From: Acanthaster planci
Lineage: Eukaryota > Echinodermata > Asteroidea > Valvatida > Acanthasteridae
DNA length: 64,000 bases
Direction: 5' to 3'
NCBI RefSeq assembly: GCF_001949145.1
Contig: NW_019091521.1
Coordinates: 1,072,710-1,136,709 of the forward strand
The position numbers and the translations under genes were made by a program. The stretch's first letter is position 1, and the number at the start of each line of letters is the position of its first letter. Below the pieces are notes generated by a model. That model had not been told where the DNA came from. It searched no databases and worked only from the letters and a program-made list of their open reading frames with translations. Of the stretch, positions 21,601 through 34,847 are shown in pieces.

Positions 21601-24600
21601 GATAACCTACTCGGGTCCTTGTTCAGGTTTTGGCCAAACGCAAGAGAAGGGATGCCGGTGTTGATTTCGAACTCAAGACAGCTTTCTGCATCGTTCGTAC
21701 AACCACAACAGCAGATGATTGATGAGCTCAGGCCTTTTTACATTAAGATATCTATGCAAGTAATACAGTGTAATTTTTTATTTTTTTTCAAATGGGTGCC
21801 TAATGGAAGAGACTACACAATAAACATACCAAGAAGAAACTCGGTGCTCTCGGGATCTACGTTATTAAACTGCTCCAGGTTCCACACGAAGTGGCTCGTT
21901 TGGGCGTCTTTATCGGCCAACCATTCATCTGTGAAGAAAGATTAAGAATTAGATAGGTGGACACATATATAAATCAGATAAATCAGATTTTAAACATGAG
22001 GTCCAAATCATATTTTGAGACTGTAATCGTCCAATTCGTTGCACTTTTGCTGAAGCGGCAACGTGATACAGAATGTCACACAATAACGTGGTAATATGCT
22101 ACAAAATGCAGAGCTGCATAAAAAAAAAGGAATCTTGTATATGCATTTCCATTTAGATAATTTGCAGGAATTGGCTTATTTTTCCGTTTTGTGTAGGCGT
22201 TTCAATCCAAATGTTTACTTAAACTACCTATTAGATTCCTTCCGTCTGTCCGTTGGCCATTTAAGAGTGGATATTCGTAGTCACTGGAGTTGTTAGGAAT
22301 CATCTCTTGTCGACCTCCCCCCATAATAACCTGGAGATAAATTTCGACAAATGTTGATAGACAGCAGTGTCGTCTGTAGCTTAGCCATGCTAAAATATAA
22401 GACATATAGGAGAACCTTCATTTTTAAAAGCAAGTAATCAATGGACATAAGAATATCTGGAATGCGCATTTTATCAAAAACAATCGATGATCAATCCTGA
22501 GTATGGTCGTTGTGAGGTGGAACCACTTGGTATTTTGTTATTTTTCACTGACTCATTATCAGCAATTCGCAGTTCATTACAAGTATATCAAGATAGGAAT
22601 AAAAATGACAGTCAAAGCGTCCGGCACTTTCTTAGGTCATTATAATACCTGGAAACGGTGGATAAACCTCAAGGCTGTACTGCAAACATAATATCAGGCA
22701 GCTACAGCCAAAGTGTGCAATTTATGAGGACCTGTATGCTGATCTTGCAGAATAATTTGACATGCCGAACATTTTGCTGTCGAACAGCTTATCCACTCCT
22801 TCTAAGATGCGACGTGCGCCAACGTCGACGAATCTGGGCGTAAACTTCAGAACCCTTCCTTGTCTGAAATGGGGCAAATAGGCCTGCGTCTTAAGTAGCG
22901 CCAGTTTGTCATAGTCTTCTCTGCCATATACGCTTCTAAATGCCATTGGGGACATGAACAGAGCTGTCTACTTCCAGTTCCGCACTCATGGAAACCTGTC
23001 CAACCTAAGACGCCTGAAGGCACGCACAACTGTCTTGGAAATGCCCAATAGAGCCCTTCTGTATCCAGATCACTGCACTGTGGTTGCACACTCCCCTCGG
23101 GCACATCCACGTTCCCACAGACTGCTCTGCATGTGCCAAAACCACTTGGGCCTGACTATTCCTCCTCAAGAAGACTGACGAGATGTACCAACCAGCCCTT
23201 GGAAGAGCCATAATGAGCCCCTGGTGACCATCAACGATACAGCCCGAAACTCAGTCACACAGGTAGTATAATATCAATATCTGCTAACATTGATGACGAA
23301 GCAACACACAGATTGTCAAAAGCCAACTTCGACAGACCCAAATACCTCCTATAGAGTGATTACGTTATCAAATTATCCACTTAGGTAACGGCGTATGAGG
23401 CTGCCATATTCCCACCCTCCTCTACGATTGTGAAACTTGGATGTATACAGAATACATTTGGAACAGTTGGACTTGCTCAACTATGGGTGCCTATGGTCCG
23501 CACACAACATCACATGGCAGGATAAAAGCTCCAACGCATAGGTATTACAACGGTGCGAACTGTCTTGGCTGGAGAGCTTTGGTCAGGTGGGTCCAGTTTC
23601 ACTGGTGCTAGTCTCTTGAACAGAGTGACCAATTAAATGACGGGATTCCAAAGGAGTACTCTGGCCACAACCAACGTATACGGTGATCATACGACGGGTA
23701 GACATGCCTGAGGTACAAAGACTCCCCGAAACAGAACTTACGAACCTGTAGCGTAAAGACAGACTTGGAGGAAAACAGTCAACACTGAAATACTTGGGAT
23801 CATACCTGACAAGAAGAAATCAGGCGCCTCAAGACCGACGGACAAATTCAACTGGATACAAATACAGCAAGGAGAGATTTGACATGTACCACAGGTACTC
23901 AAGATCCCAAACACCCCAGGCTACACTTACCCAGAGTAGTGTCGTTTGTGTGGATAAGGAATTGGACAGTACTTCCATGCAACAACCAACAATAGGACAT
24001 AACCTGACACATTGTTCAGGACTGTGCCTAGAAAACGACGTGAGACTGCATCAATGAAATTTAGCAAAATCTAATGCTACTAAATGAGGGTTAAAAGGAA
24101 CCAGGAAATAGAAATATTTTTATACATTTTACTAAAACCCTTGAAATTGCATTTTTGGGTTTTAATTAACCTCATTTTAAATTTTTGTTTTGCAAGTTTA
24201 ACCCATATGAAGCTTTGTGGTTATACGCCAATGTGTATTTGCATATTCATGAGCAGAACTATGATGTCATCCAAGGCCTTGAATCTCAATGTTGCACTGA
24301 TTTGCGCACAGAAAATTCCAGATTTTTTTAACCATTGCTGTGGCAGATTTTATTTTCTTTGGCAATGTACTGCTGTGTAAGTGTATGGTAATAATTCAGC
24401 AAAAATCTTTGTCACAGAAATGTTCCCAGATAGCAAATTTAGGGTTCACGATTTGAATATGAAAACATGCAACTTGAACCATGTCTTCCTGGATTTACAT
24501 CAAAGCAAAAGCGCTCTTGTTCAGAAATGCTTGGTCAATGTTTAATGTTGGAAAAAGTGCACCGTTCAGTTCATGTAACTCAAAAAAGATGTCAAACAGT

Positions 24601-27600
24601 CTTCATACGTGGAAGAAGAGTGCAGAAGTACACAAAAAGTGATTCTAAGAAAATTCCATTTTCTGGTTCCTTTAAGCATAAAGATGTTTATTGGATAGGT
24701 CAAGACGAATTTCTGTTGTAGGTCTAAATTGTGTTCTTGAATCGAGACTACTTTACCTTAGTATTCTTCCCCAGTGTGACCAGTTGGTGAGCGATATCGG
24801 TGCATCCAAGCGCAGCCTCCTTCTCCGGGATGTCTGCATTGTTCTCCCAGTTACGGTCTGGCGAGTGAGCGTACAAACAGGCTGGTGTAGCGTGAGTCAC
24901 GCGGGCTGTGGTCACAAACCCTGTCGCCTTGCCTGGACAATAACATTGTTAATAAACAAGAAATATTCCTGGGTGTACATCGTGTAGATTAAATGAACAG
25001 ATACCTACCGTTAACAAATTTAACACCAAAATATTCATAGAAGGCATCCAAAATAAGGGCATGGATAACAACCATGACAATGCTATCTTCCAAGCTAAAC
25101 ATAATTATTATGGAGAACGTTCATCCAAAACTGAAGAATTCAAAATTTGGAAAATCACATTTAAATTCCATTAGTAATTAGAATTAAACGCAGTTCTCGG
25201 TAGAAGAGGTTCGGGAACTTCTTATACCTTCCCTTTCAGCATCAATCATGACTGAGTCTACTGCAGCGTTCAAACTGGACTGGCAGTCTCCCGCTACGGC
25301 CGCATCGTCCAGTCCAATAATTGCCTCCTTGGCCTTGACGCCGCAAAAGTAGGCCGTGGCCGTGCCAGCCGAGTCCGGTACTTGCCGGTTGGTATTGTAG
25401 GTCTGCCGGTTAAAGCGGGGTGTGTCCAGTGATGAGGGGAATAATCAGGACATTACAAGGGAACTGAACTAGTTACTCTCAGTGTCTTGGTCTATCAGTC
25501 AAGAAGTGTTTAATAGTGGGTGTGGAGTGAATGATCATTGGACCTAGGATCGGCAGTCCAGTACTCCAAAGGCCAAAGGCACCTGCACCGACTTCACAGG
25601 GCGGCTAATGAGCTGTTGCTTTCCAGCTGCTGAATGCGTGCAATTCAGTGGTACTTCTGTTTACGCACTATAAGCTGGGTAGCTAGCTTGAAGCTCCCCA
25701 CAAATCAAAAACTGAAACACTAAATTAAAGCTTTATAAATCTCATCTTTTATGCGTGTCATTGTTGATGGGTATGAGAGTTTTGTTGCACTTTGCATCGT
25801 ATTTCCTACACCCTGAAATTTTGTAGGCATGAGTTTTTTTGTGGTGTCTACTTATATTTCTCTCATCAGCCTTAGCAGACTGGCCGCCTGGTGTCAAACC
25901 GTATGTCACCATTAATAACATCCCCCTCATTCTACACTGGAGATCTGAATGGTCTGTACATTAATCTAACTTAAACTGCAACTTTCGAGATAATATTCAA
26001 GTTTAGTATGCCAAGATTGCACATAGTCCCACAGTCAGTGAAAACTTACAAAGACAAGTTTGGACTTAACTTAAATTTATGGTTTTTGAAACGAAACGTG
26101 TGCAAACGTTAAGTAAATGTTGAGTAAAATTTGCGTATTTAATTAAGGAACACCAAACTGCAAACTTTCTTGTCACTGTAAAGTACGATTTCGAGTGATT
26201 GCAAGAGTTTTGAACTTTTTTTCTAATACACAATGGTATGCATGTGGTATCTCGACGTGCAAGCTCCTTACACTGTAACATGCATCTTTGCCCAAAACAT
26301 GATTACAGTGCAGCATTGGAAACAGAGATGTCAATGATGCACAACGCTGTTGGAGAACAACATTGTAGCAACAAAATGCCAGTGTTAATACACGAGCTCA
26401 ACGCAAACGTTTTTTACTGTCTTAATTGTCTGGCTGTCTCTGGGATTACTATCTGAGCTTCATAAACAGTTTAACCATTCCTATTAGTCCAGAACCAATC
26501 ACGTGACTGGTTTTAAACGGGCGATGAGTACAAGCTTGTATAACAAAACACACCTATAGGGGTGTTTCAAAAAATGAAACAAACTTTTGAGCAAAATCGT
26601 TGGAAATTTACAGCTTTCATTTTGGTTTACTTTCTAACTCAGAAGATATTTTTATAAACATCTTCTGCTCGGGCCACTGTCTAAATCGGTATTCACCGAA
26701 CGTTTTAAGACCGGCCAAGCACACGTTTTCCCCTTATTGCAGAGCATCAACATTAATTTTTGTTTTCAAAGTAAACACGCTGATGGTTACTGGTCAGTCA
26801 TTAATATAGCAGGCTTAAATCATTAGAAATAAAATCTGTATGATGGTCAAACAAAATTTGACCTTCCCTAAGGTAAACGGAGAGGCTGGTGGCCTACTGA
26901 TATCACTTCATGCACGCACTCTGGATATTAATTGTAGTGCGCCGTTTAGCACCAAAGCATAGGCTTAGTCCGTGAGCAGTTCCGTCATAAATCTACGTGT
27001 GGATTCGACAGTCAAAGACGAGGGACGGAGAGTACAACTGGCTACAGTTGGTTTCATAATAAAGCATTAATTTTAACATAAATTTAAATTTGTTGTGAGA
27101 GTCAGTTTGCTTAATATACGGGAATGCTTATTTCAGTTAGTCTGTAGAGATATTACATCCTAATTTTTAAGGAATAGAGGGAAGTAAACTCTTAACTGTA
27201 GGAGTGGGAGTACACGAGCGATTGCCTTGTTCATTTACAACAGATCAAGGACTTCCAGACCTTCGAGAGGGCGATACTGGAGAATTTCTCCCACGCCAGG
27301 ACGGTCTCCTCCCCAGTCATGCCCGCCTGCTGCCCCTTGAAGATCCGGGCCCCTGTCACGGTGGCGACACCCATGCCGTCCCCAACAAAGTACACGATGT
27401 TCTTGGCTACGTTGCGGTTCAGGCTGGCCTCCCTGCTCAGGGCTTTTTGCAGCGTGTCCTGGGCCTGGTTGTTCCAGAATTCTGCACCTGTAGGCCAGCA
27501 CAGCAAACGTTCAATTTTCGAAGTAAAATGTTCCCTTTTTGAGTGATGTTTTGATCTTTAGGAGGTCTGAAAAAAAGCTTCACTGTCCTCTTTATTTTTT

Positions 27601-28517
27601 TGTTCACTGCAAAAAAGTGAGAGATGATTCAGTAGCCTATACCCCGCCTCAAAAAGTAGGTGGGGGATATTTTCCCCAATCCCTGCGATTCAATACACGC
27701 TCACGCAGTCATCCAGCAAAAGAAGTGATGCAAGGTGCAGCTCACTGTGTGGTCATTCAATTCCGCGAAGTTAAACAAAATTTGAAGACCCCTTGAGTGA
27801 ATATTTGAGATGAGAGATTAGTAGGTACACTGCAAATACATTAGAAGTACGTCAACATGTGATGAACACGAGGTGCTCCGTATATAGGAGAGAAGACGAC
27901 AAAGATTTTCAGAATCTAAAGTCCAACATCCTACCATTCAACCCGGCCCCGGCCGTATCTGCATTGAACCAGGGGAGTGTCCGTTGGACTTTGCCGTCAC
28001 TATGTCAGCATTACTTTAAAGGGGAGGCCTCTTCCAAGGCGACATTGCCAAATAGGATAGTAGTCGCCGGGGTTTATTAATTAACCTGCCGGTGCTGTCA
28101 TAAAATCATTTGGTTGATTATTATCTTCAATGAGACCTTTTATGTATGCGGGTAAGGGATGTGTGGATAACACAGCATCGATGCGGCTAGCCCTGTATCT
28201 GTTTTGTTTGTATTCCGAAGTCTATGATGTACAAATTCTAAAAAAAACAACAATTATGTCCCACTAAAAGTCCCAAGATTTAGTGTTAATAACATCTTTT
28301 GGATCTAGCAAGATAAGGGTTGAGTGACTTATGAAGGTAAAGAAACTTCCTCTTTTGATCCAAGGAAATCAGCCAGAGCAACTGTTTAAATAATGAGTTG
28401 GAAGGGTGGACACAACACATTGTGAAAAATTGTGTACTTACTCTGTGCCCGTGTGCAGCCTGCAAAACTGAGCCAGAAAAGCACCACGATCAAGGTCAGA
28501 ATGGAGGGTTGCATCAT
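18682..28517 (-). CDS. Alkaline phosphatase, tandem copy B (10 coding exons)
   Basis: Same enzyme family and exon plan as copy A. Coding exons in order: 28442-28517, 27261-27487, 25228-25402, 24757-24932, 22228-22330, 21830-21928, 21157-21285, 20682-20873, 19610-19747, 18682-18971. The sum is 1,605 nt, or 534 aa plus stop. The signal peptide begins [18 protein letters not shown]; two adjacent Met codons make the exact start uncertain by one residue. Motifs are [38 protein letters not shown] and THGGEDVA, with no catalytic residue missing. The tail after CLGDKKHC ends hydrophobic ([12 protein letters not shown]), fitting a GPI signal. Exons and parts of introns 2 and 8 are closest to gene A, indicating a recent A/B duplication. 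Intron 4 contains a LINE and intron 8 a MITE. Confidence 0.93.
20387..20633. mobile_element. MITE with GGGTAATTCCAGAAATTAGG termini in intron 8 of gene B
   Basis: The left end GGGTAATTCCAGAAATTAGG recurs in reverse complement ending at 20633. The similarity extends inward about 60 bp (GTGT-CCTGT-ACAT on both arms). The element is 247 bp without coding capacity and ends about 50 bp from exon 8. A perfect target duplication was not seen. Confidence 0.7.
22940..23990 (+). pseudogene. Degenerate LINE ORF2 C-terminal half in intron 4 of gene B
   Basis: Plus-strand broken frames read [17 protein letters not shown], then [12 protein letters not shown] where the catalytic YADD box is expected (the Asp pair is degraded). 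Next comes NEPLVTIND, then [13 protein letters not shown], then [10 protein letters not shown] and [11 protein letters not shown], then the end near AGG-KRYKDTL-like remnants. This is the order of a non-LTR element from the palm to the C-terminus. Stops and frameshifts are frequent. The wording differs from the 12.4-13.9 kb LINE, so it is probably another family. Opposite strand to the host gene. Confidence 0.7.
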
Positions 28518-28761
28518 GGAATTGATTTCAGATAGAAAAAGAGTTACAAAGAAAGTCAAAAAGAGGTTTTTGACAAAAATAATGGGCTGTTCAGCCAGAT
28601 GAATTGGTACTTTCGAGACCAGTGCCACTCGGTGTCATGCACCCGAACACCTCGCCACTATTGCAGTCTTTGCTTCATTATCGTCGACCGGGTCTGTTAT
28701 CTCGCTCTTCAATGGTCACAGTGTTGGTTGAGTTCTCAGCTGATAAGTCAACACAGATGCC

Positions 28762-28767
28762 TTTATA
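28762..28767 (-). promoter_or_regulatory. Candidate TATA box of gene B
   Basis: TATAAA on the minus strand about 245 nt upstream of the gene B start codon, in the context CGTATAAAGGCATC, similar to the candidate upstream of gene A. The transcription start is unknown. Confidence 0.4.
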
Positions 28768-29104
28768 CGAAAATTCCACGAGTGGTATCAGCGTTGCATC
28801 GAGCGATCTACCGGCTCTGAGGAGGGTGGACCTGGCTCATGTGATCATTTTATAACACTCAGGGCTACAGGCCAGGCACACAATATGTTTGGGGTTCGAT
28901 TCATGTTCACTTTTGCGATGCAGGAAAAAAGCTTCATTTCAATTTATTATAATTTTTATATACATATTTTTTACTTTAACCTCCGTCAAGAACTGTAGGC
29001 ATGCAATTGCGACAAGGTTTTCACACCCGTGAATTAAGCCAATTGTGCGGACTCGCCACTCACAAAATGTTCGACGAGCACATAAAGTGCTTCTTTATTT
29101 GAAA

Positions 29105-29222
29105 AAAATATATATATTTTTCGATACTCTGTTGGAAATAAGTAATTGTTTACATCACTGGTATAAATAAATGCTCCAGAACTTTGTATATTTGTGTATA
29201 TGTATGCGTATATGTATATGTA
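29105..29222. repeat. Low-complexity TATATG tract
   Basis: AT-rich run with TATATAT near 29110 and a GTATATGTATGCGTATATG cluster near 29195-29222. Simple-sequence DNA with no other visible signal. Confidence 0.5.
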
Positions 29223-30003
29223 ACTGTAGCTCTGCCCATCCCACTAGAGGGTTACCGAGCCAGGAGATGCTAGTCTATTTGCTTACCATGTTTATCTTGT
29301 GTCAATAGGCTTACGAGTTTGTTCCTTGTAATCACACAGCATACCTTATTTACGGTTTTTTTCACGTGTTAACACTTTGCAAACTTCAAATCACGAACAA
29401 AAATCACAAAGCTGATAACAATAATTATAGGGGTGCAAAATTTGTAGACGTGACTTGTGCGCCCAAGCGCACCGTTTCTCTGTACTGCAAGTAATCACAA
29501 TATAGCACCAAAGCCCGTTCACTACATTAAGTCACAATTAGTTTCTGCTCTCTAGAGAGTTGACCCATGTCTAACATTTCATGAAGAAGGTTCTTATAGC
29601 TGTACATGATTACCCTGTTTCTACAAATGCATATTTTCAAATTCGTTCGTTCAAATTCAAACACTGAATTATGAAGGTGCACTGGTTTATGTATAGATCG
29701 TATAAGCCTACGTTGAACTCGTATGCTGTAGGTGACACTTCACATTTTACTGTAATGTTGCTACGTGGTTCGTATTTCACTTTATGAAAAAAAAAAGACG
29801 TGACCTATTTTCTAAGTTAAATTTCTCTCTTGTACATATTTAAACTGTGAAACGAACTTGACATTTTCAAGGCATGAAACTGGCGCATTAAAACAAATCT
29901 GGAAATAGGTATTTTGGTGTCCGAAAGCTGGGCCTTCCAGCAGTTGGGACTGGGCCTTTCCCGACGCTGTTACGCAATATAAGTGCAACAGTCCCTGTGC
30001 TAA

Positions 30004-30624
30004 AGGCCCTGTCACACCTTGACGATTCAGCCAGCGTGTGCCGACGTATGAAAAATTTGGTGAATACGCTGGTGTACGCTGATATACGTCGTGGTACGAC
30101 GAGGTCGTCAAAAAGTTTTGCGAATGCATAAATTTGTCGACGTATGCCAGTGTATGGCTAATACGTAAAGCATACGCGGGCCATAAGTCGTAGGTTAGCT
30201 ATGGGATCGTTGACACACGTCCACACAGATTACTCATAAGTCTACATACGTCAAAATAATGTCTAGTGTATCCAAAACGTTTTATTTTTTAACCTATGGG
30301 TAACGTGCTTTGAACCTACGTGCAACTTATAGTGAACTTATCTCCAACACATATTGACGTATGTAGACGTATTTGACGCGTTCTGGACGACCACAGAACG
30401 TACTGAACGTGCTTCTAACATACAGCTACTATATATATATAAGTTATCTGTAAGTTATCGAAACGTTCTATTAGTTACTAATACGTTATGCATACGTCCA
30501 ACTCGTTATGTATTTGCCAAAAAATTGAAAACAAAAATCGATAGTTCAGCGTATGCTAGCGTATTCACCAAATTTTCCGTACGTCGGTACACTTTGGCTA
30601 AATCGTCAAGGTGTGACAGGGCCT
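30004..30624. mobile_element. Non-autonomous DNA transposon, TIRs about 78 bp, TAA target duplication
   Basis: The ends are AGGCCCTGTCACACCTTGAC and its exact reverse complement; the inverted repeat continues for about 78 bp with few mismatches. The element is flanked by TAA on both sides (30001-30003 and 30625-30627). A 3-bp TWA duplication is typical of PIF/Harbinger elements. The interior is crowded with CGTATG and TACGTC words and has no transposase. Confidence 0.8.
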
Positions 30625-31436
30625 TAAAGCAGGGTACGCGGTACACCTGCTGATATCGACTCACTGAAGAAAATTCCACAACGGAAAGAAATGAAAATCA
30701 GCGGTTTCCTATTTTTTTGGCGTCCTGACTTTTGTTACCAGGGGACAAACACTTCTTACCCATGAAACCTTTTCATTTATCAGTTTAAAAGCATCAGCAC
30801 TCACGATATAATGTAGCACAAAATCCTAATTCAAATTAAGCTAGTCACTTAACGAAGATACGGAAAGTTTATAAAGTTTGAACTCAAGAGTAAAACTTAG
30901 CACTTGATCACACTTGAAGGGCATTCCAGGGATTTCGGAACAATTTAACTTGACTCGAAGATGTCCCTAGTCCAAACGTTCAGTTGATATATTTATTCCA
31001 AATGTTTAAATAACTTGAATCCCTTATGAAAAACTCATTGTCGTGTTTTTTGGGGGGGGCGTTTTTGTTTTTTATTTCAATCGAAACAAGAATTTTGAAT
31101 TACAATAAACAATGCCTGTAAGGAATGTTTTCTATCGACACTGTTGAACTAAAACTTTTGAAGAGCCTCTGAAGAAGTGAAGATTATTTTGCCATCAGCA
31201 CAAGGTTATCAGGAGAAAAAAATCGATTTCGCGACACACAAGCTTGAATGCGTGTGCGTGTGAGTTTGATGTTGCAACTATGCCTAAATTCTGAATCAGT
31301 ATGTTAATTCCCCTGGGAATGAAAAGGGTAAAGCCTTTGTGTAAAGGCATTTTTTTCTTTTAAAGATTTTTTTCAGCTAACTCGTACCTACTACTCATCA
31401 GTCTTATCTTCGACTTGTTACTCATATGTATTCGCT

Positions 31437-31578
31437 ATGATTCATAATTCGTTCGAACGAGATATGAGTGGTATGTATTAGCCAATGAGGTATTTCGTAC
31501 ATACGACGTATATTTCATACGTACGAATTATATCTCGCACATACGTCTCATATCTCGTACATACGACTCATGAATCAT
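31437..31578. repeat. Imperfect palindrome rich in CGTACATACGA
   Basis: ATGATTCATAATTCG at the left returns in reverse complement at the right (ATGATTCATGAGTCG). Between them CGTACATACGA-like units repeat. It may be a small MITE relic. Confidence 0.45.
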
Positions 31579-31804
31579 AACTCGAACTAACAAGGTAAGG
31601 TGCCTTTCCATTTTCGCCAAGCAAAGCGATTTTGATAGCTGAACGCAACGCATACGTATGTTATGTTGATGGAGTCGATTTTTGTGTCCGTGAAAGTAAC
31701 GAACCCCCCAAAAGGCACATATACAGTATGGAAAGGCGTCTTTATGGTTCACATAAGTAGTAAGTGATATAACTTGTACCTATGACAAACATGTTGCACG
31801 GATG

Positions 31805-34800
31805 CAAGCCCGCGGGAACGGGGAGGGGTGCTAGGGGTGCTGGCACCCACAACGTTTTGGATGGGGATGCTGGCATATGCTGTTGCACCCCCTACTTTTA
31901 GCAGGAAAAAATGCACATCCTATTCATAGAATCATTCCGAAACTAGTGCTTTAGCGTTGCCTCATCTCAATAGTGAAAAATGCAACTTTGTATAACGGTC
32001 AATCAGTCGGCACTAGATCGCGAGCAAATCATGTGGAGATAAACAACCTCGGCATAGTCTGATGGAACGAGGTTTCTGTTCCACTTCACAGAATCTTGTG
32101 AAGGAAGTACAGACAGTATTATGGGTAATTTATTATGCCTGCAGCTGTGGCGTATAACGCACCACGTATGCGTGACTCAGTAAACACGATGTGGTCCATT
32201 TGCGCTGATCCAATCAGAGCTCTTCCTCAGCTTTTCCCAGCGCCCTGTATACCCTGGTTACGAGCGAAAGCGCTGCACACACGTATCAACCTCGTGTCAT
32301 ATTATTTCTACGGTCAATCACAACAAAGCGGTAAGTCGTGCATTCACGGGTAAGAGGATGCGACATCTCTACTTGTGTGTGTTGAAGAAAACATGTTAAG
32401 TGCGCTGTTCGAGTTTATCCGTACGTTCGGTTGACGTTTTACAGAATTGAGCATCAAGGTAAGCCCTATGAGTTTACAATATTTTTCCCTTTCGTGTGTG
32501 TATTGTCAAATTGTCGCGATTGAGATTATGGTAGGCCTAGTATTTGTAAAGACAAAAGCCTAGTTTATCTTGATAAATTGGTGTTTTTTCCCATGGGTTT
32601 GGGGCGATTGTGTACGGGCACATGACGGGTCCCGTTCCCTTAAAAAGAACAAAATCCACTTTGAAGTTATTTGACTTACAAACTACCTTGCAACATTAAA
32701 AACCAGCAGGTATGTGATAGATACAGGGCACGGTTTTTTGGGGGGGGGCCCTACATTGACACCTCGACAAAAACACAGCGCGAAATAGGAAAGACTCACA
32801 TGAGCACAAGCACGACTAAGTGAAGTGTGCAAGGATGCTTTGTATGTGCATTGCTGCAACCATTCTTTAGACCTAGTCCTCCAGCAAGTGGCGAAGGGCG
32901 TGACACTGATCTCAGATTCCCCCAACTTTGTACGAGACGTTTCAAATATAATTTGGGAATCATCAGAGAGAAGGTCACTGTTTGCAAGCACGTTTGAGAC
33001 AATCCAATTAAACTGCTTGCTTTGTGCCCCACACGATGGTGTGTGAGAACTTCAGCTATTCAACGCATTGTGGACTCGCAGTACACTGTGCTTATAACTT
33101 TGCGTGAATTGTGCCACGACAACAATACAAGAACAGGCTCAACGGCCAAAATTGCTGGAGTATTCAAGCAAGGACTTCAAGCGAAGACCTACTTCGGGTT
33201 AATGGTTTGTCTTCAGATATTTGGCCGTGTGATAAAGTTGCCAAATTAATTCAAGGCAGTAGTGTGAACGCCAAAGGAGTCTTGCAAAGTACGACTGTTT
33301 TAACGAACCACTTAAGAAGCAGGCGTTCCTCCGAGCATTGCAAAACATTAGTTCAGGAAACCAAGAAAATATCACAACAACTAGAGTTGAAGATGCCTAA
33401 ACCTAGAAGACCCTCAAAAACACCCCAACGGCAAAGAAATACTTCAAACCTTGAAGATGTTCTTGTCGAATCAGTTGAAGATAGTTGGCAGCGGCAGTAT
33501 TTCCAGAGCATTGATGTCGTGACATCCAAACTTAAGAGGTGATTCAACCAGCCTGGCAGGAAGGTGGCTGCTGAAAGAGAGCAGCTTCTGGTGTGCGCTG
33601 CGCAGAAGAAATGGGAGGAGCAGACACTGCCACCGATGCCTGACACAATAAACAAATAAAGGCTGGTATCGCAATTATTGATGCTGGGCGACCTGTATCT
33701 AGGTATCAAGATAAATGCAGTATCAGACTTAGCAACGTTCATTATCAGCTGGGCTCCGGAAACAAGACGCTTATTCAAGGCCATCGAAAACTTGACCAGC
33801 CTGTGCTTGTCTCTTCCTGTATCTGCAGCTTCAACGGAGAGATCCTTCTGTGCTCGGCGGATGAAAACGTGGCTGAGAAGCACCATGACTCCGAAGAGAC
33901 AAACACACCTTGCTTTAATGCATGCACATCAGGAAATATTGGATGGACAGGACATTCTACCCTTGGTGAAAGAGTTCTGTAGAAAAAAACCTGAACGAAG
34001 TGTTGTGTTTGGTTCTGGCAGACACATGTCGCATTCTGTCATGCTTCGGTCAGAACCAATTACCAGCCTTGTGGTTGCGAAGGCCTATAAGCATCGCCTT
34101 ACGTGCATGGACGATTGCTTTTTGAATGTTAAATGTATGTTTAACAAAATATGCTCACCATGATTGAAAAACTATAACAGATGAACACTCTCAGAATATG
34201 TACTAAGATGTGGTTAAAAAAGTTGGTTATACTTTCATTCTGTATTGTGTCAATTGTTCCAATTTGACCAATGTTGGGTACAAATTTGGTTCAATTTAAA
34301 ATCAGCGTTGGGTAAAATTAACCAACTGTTGGTAACCACGTGAACAACACAACAGTTAATTGGTTAATATACAGTTGGTTAAAAAAAATCCTATTTTACT
34401 CAATGCTGGATAAAATTTCAACAAACTTAATACATGCTTTTAGAGTGAAGAAATTATCATTCATTATAAACTTCATTATAAACTTAATTTCATTGAAAAC
34501 AAATGCTGTTATTGATGCTGAAACATCAATACTGGCCACTGGTAACGCTGACCTAAAAATCGTGGGGAAGGGTGGGACGCGATTGCAATTACGCTCTGCA
34601 CGCACTAGGGACGAGATTAGATCGTGGTGAGAACGAGGTGAAGTGGCTGGGAACGATGTGGTCGAGTTAAGAACTAATTCGAATGGGTAAAAAGAAGACG
34701 TACTAATGTCCTAAAATGGCTCAGATTGCACCACAGAACATCATAGGACCCCAGAGCTTCCGGGGCCCTTGAGCGGGCCCCGGACCCCACGCCGAAACAT

Positions 34801-34847
34801 TCTGTCAAATCTCAGCACCCCTGCGAAAAAATGTTCCAGTGGGCCTG
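31805..34847 (+). mobile_element. hAT transposon, near full length, with 8-bp target duplication
   Basis: The left end starts CAAGCCCGCGGGAACGGGG. The right end in reverse complement starts CAGGCCCACTGGAACA, and both continue to a GGGGTGCT block. The flanks are CACGGATG (31797-31804) and CACAGATG (34848-34855), an 8-bp duplication with one mismatch, as hAT insertions make. The interior carries decayed hAT transposase fragments on the plus strand. An AT-rich stretch near 34260-34400 repeats TTGGGTA/TTGGTTA words. The first 1 kb has no recognisable coding sequence, so the transposase N-terminus appears lost. Confidence 0.8.
32825..34130 (+). pseudogene. hAT (ZMYM1/TTF-like) transposase remnant
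   Basis: Three frames in order resemble the C-terminal two thirds of a ZMYM1-type hAT transposase. They are YVHCCNHSLDLVLQQ (32840-32890), CPTRWCVRTSAIQRI (33023-33070) with following helical sequence to about 33540, and STERSFCARRMKTWLRS (33830-33885), the hAT dimerisation signature, followed by LALMHAHQEI. Frameshifts near 33030 and 33210 and a stop near 33540 break the frame. The N-terminal zinc finger and the first catalytic region are not visible. Inactive copy. Confidence 0.8.
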
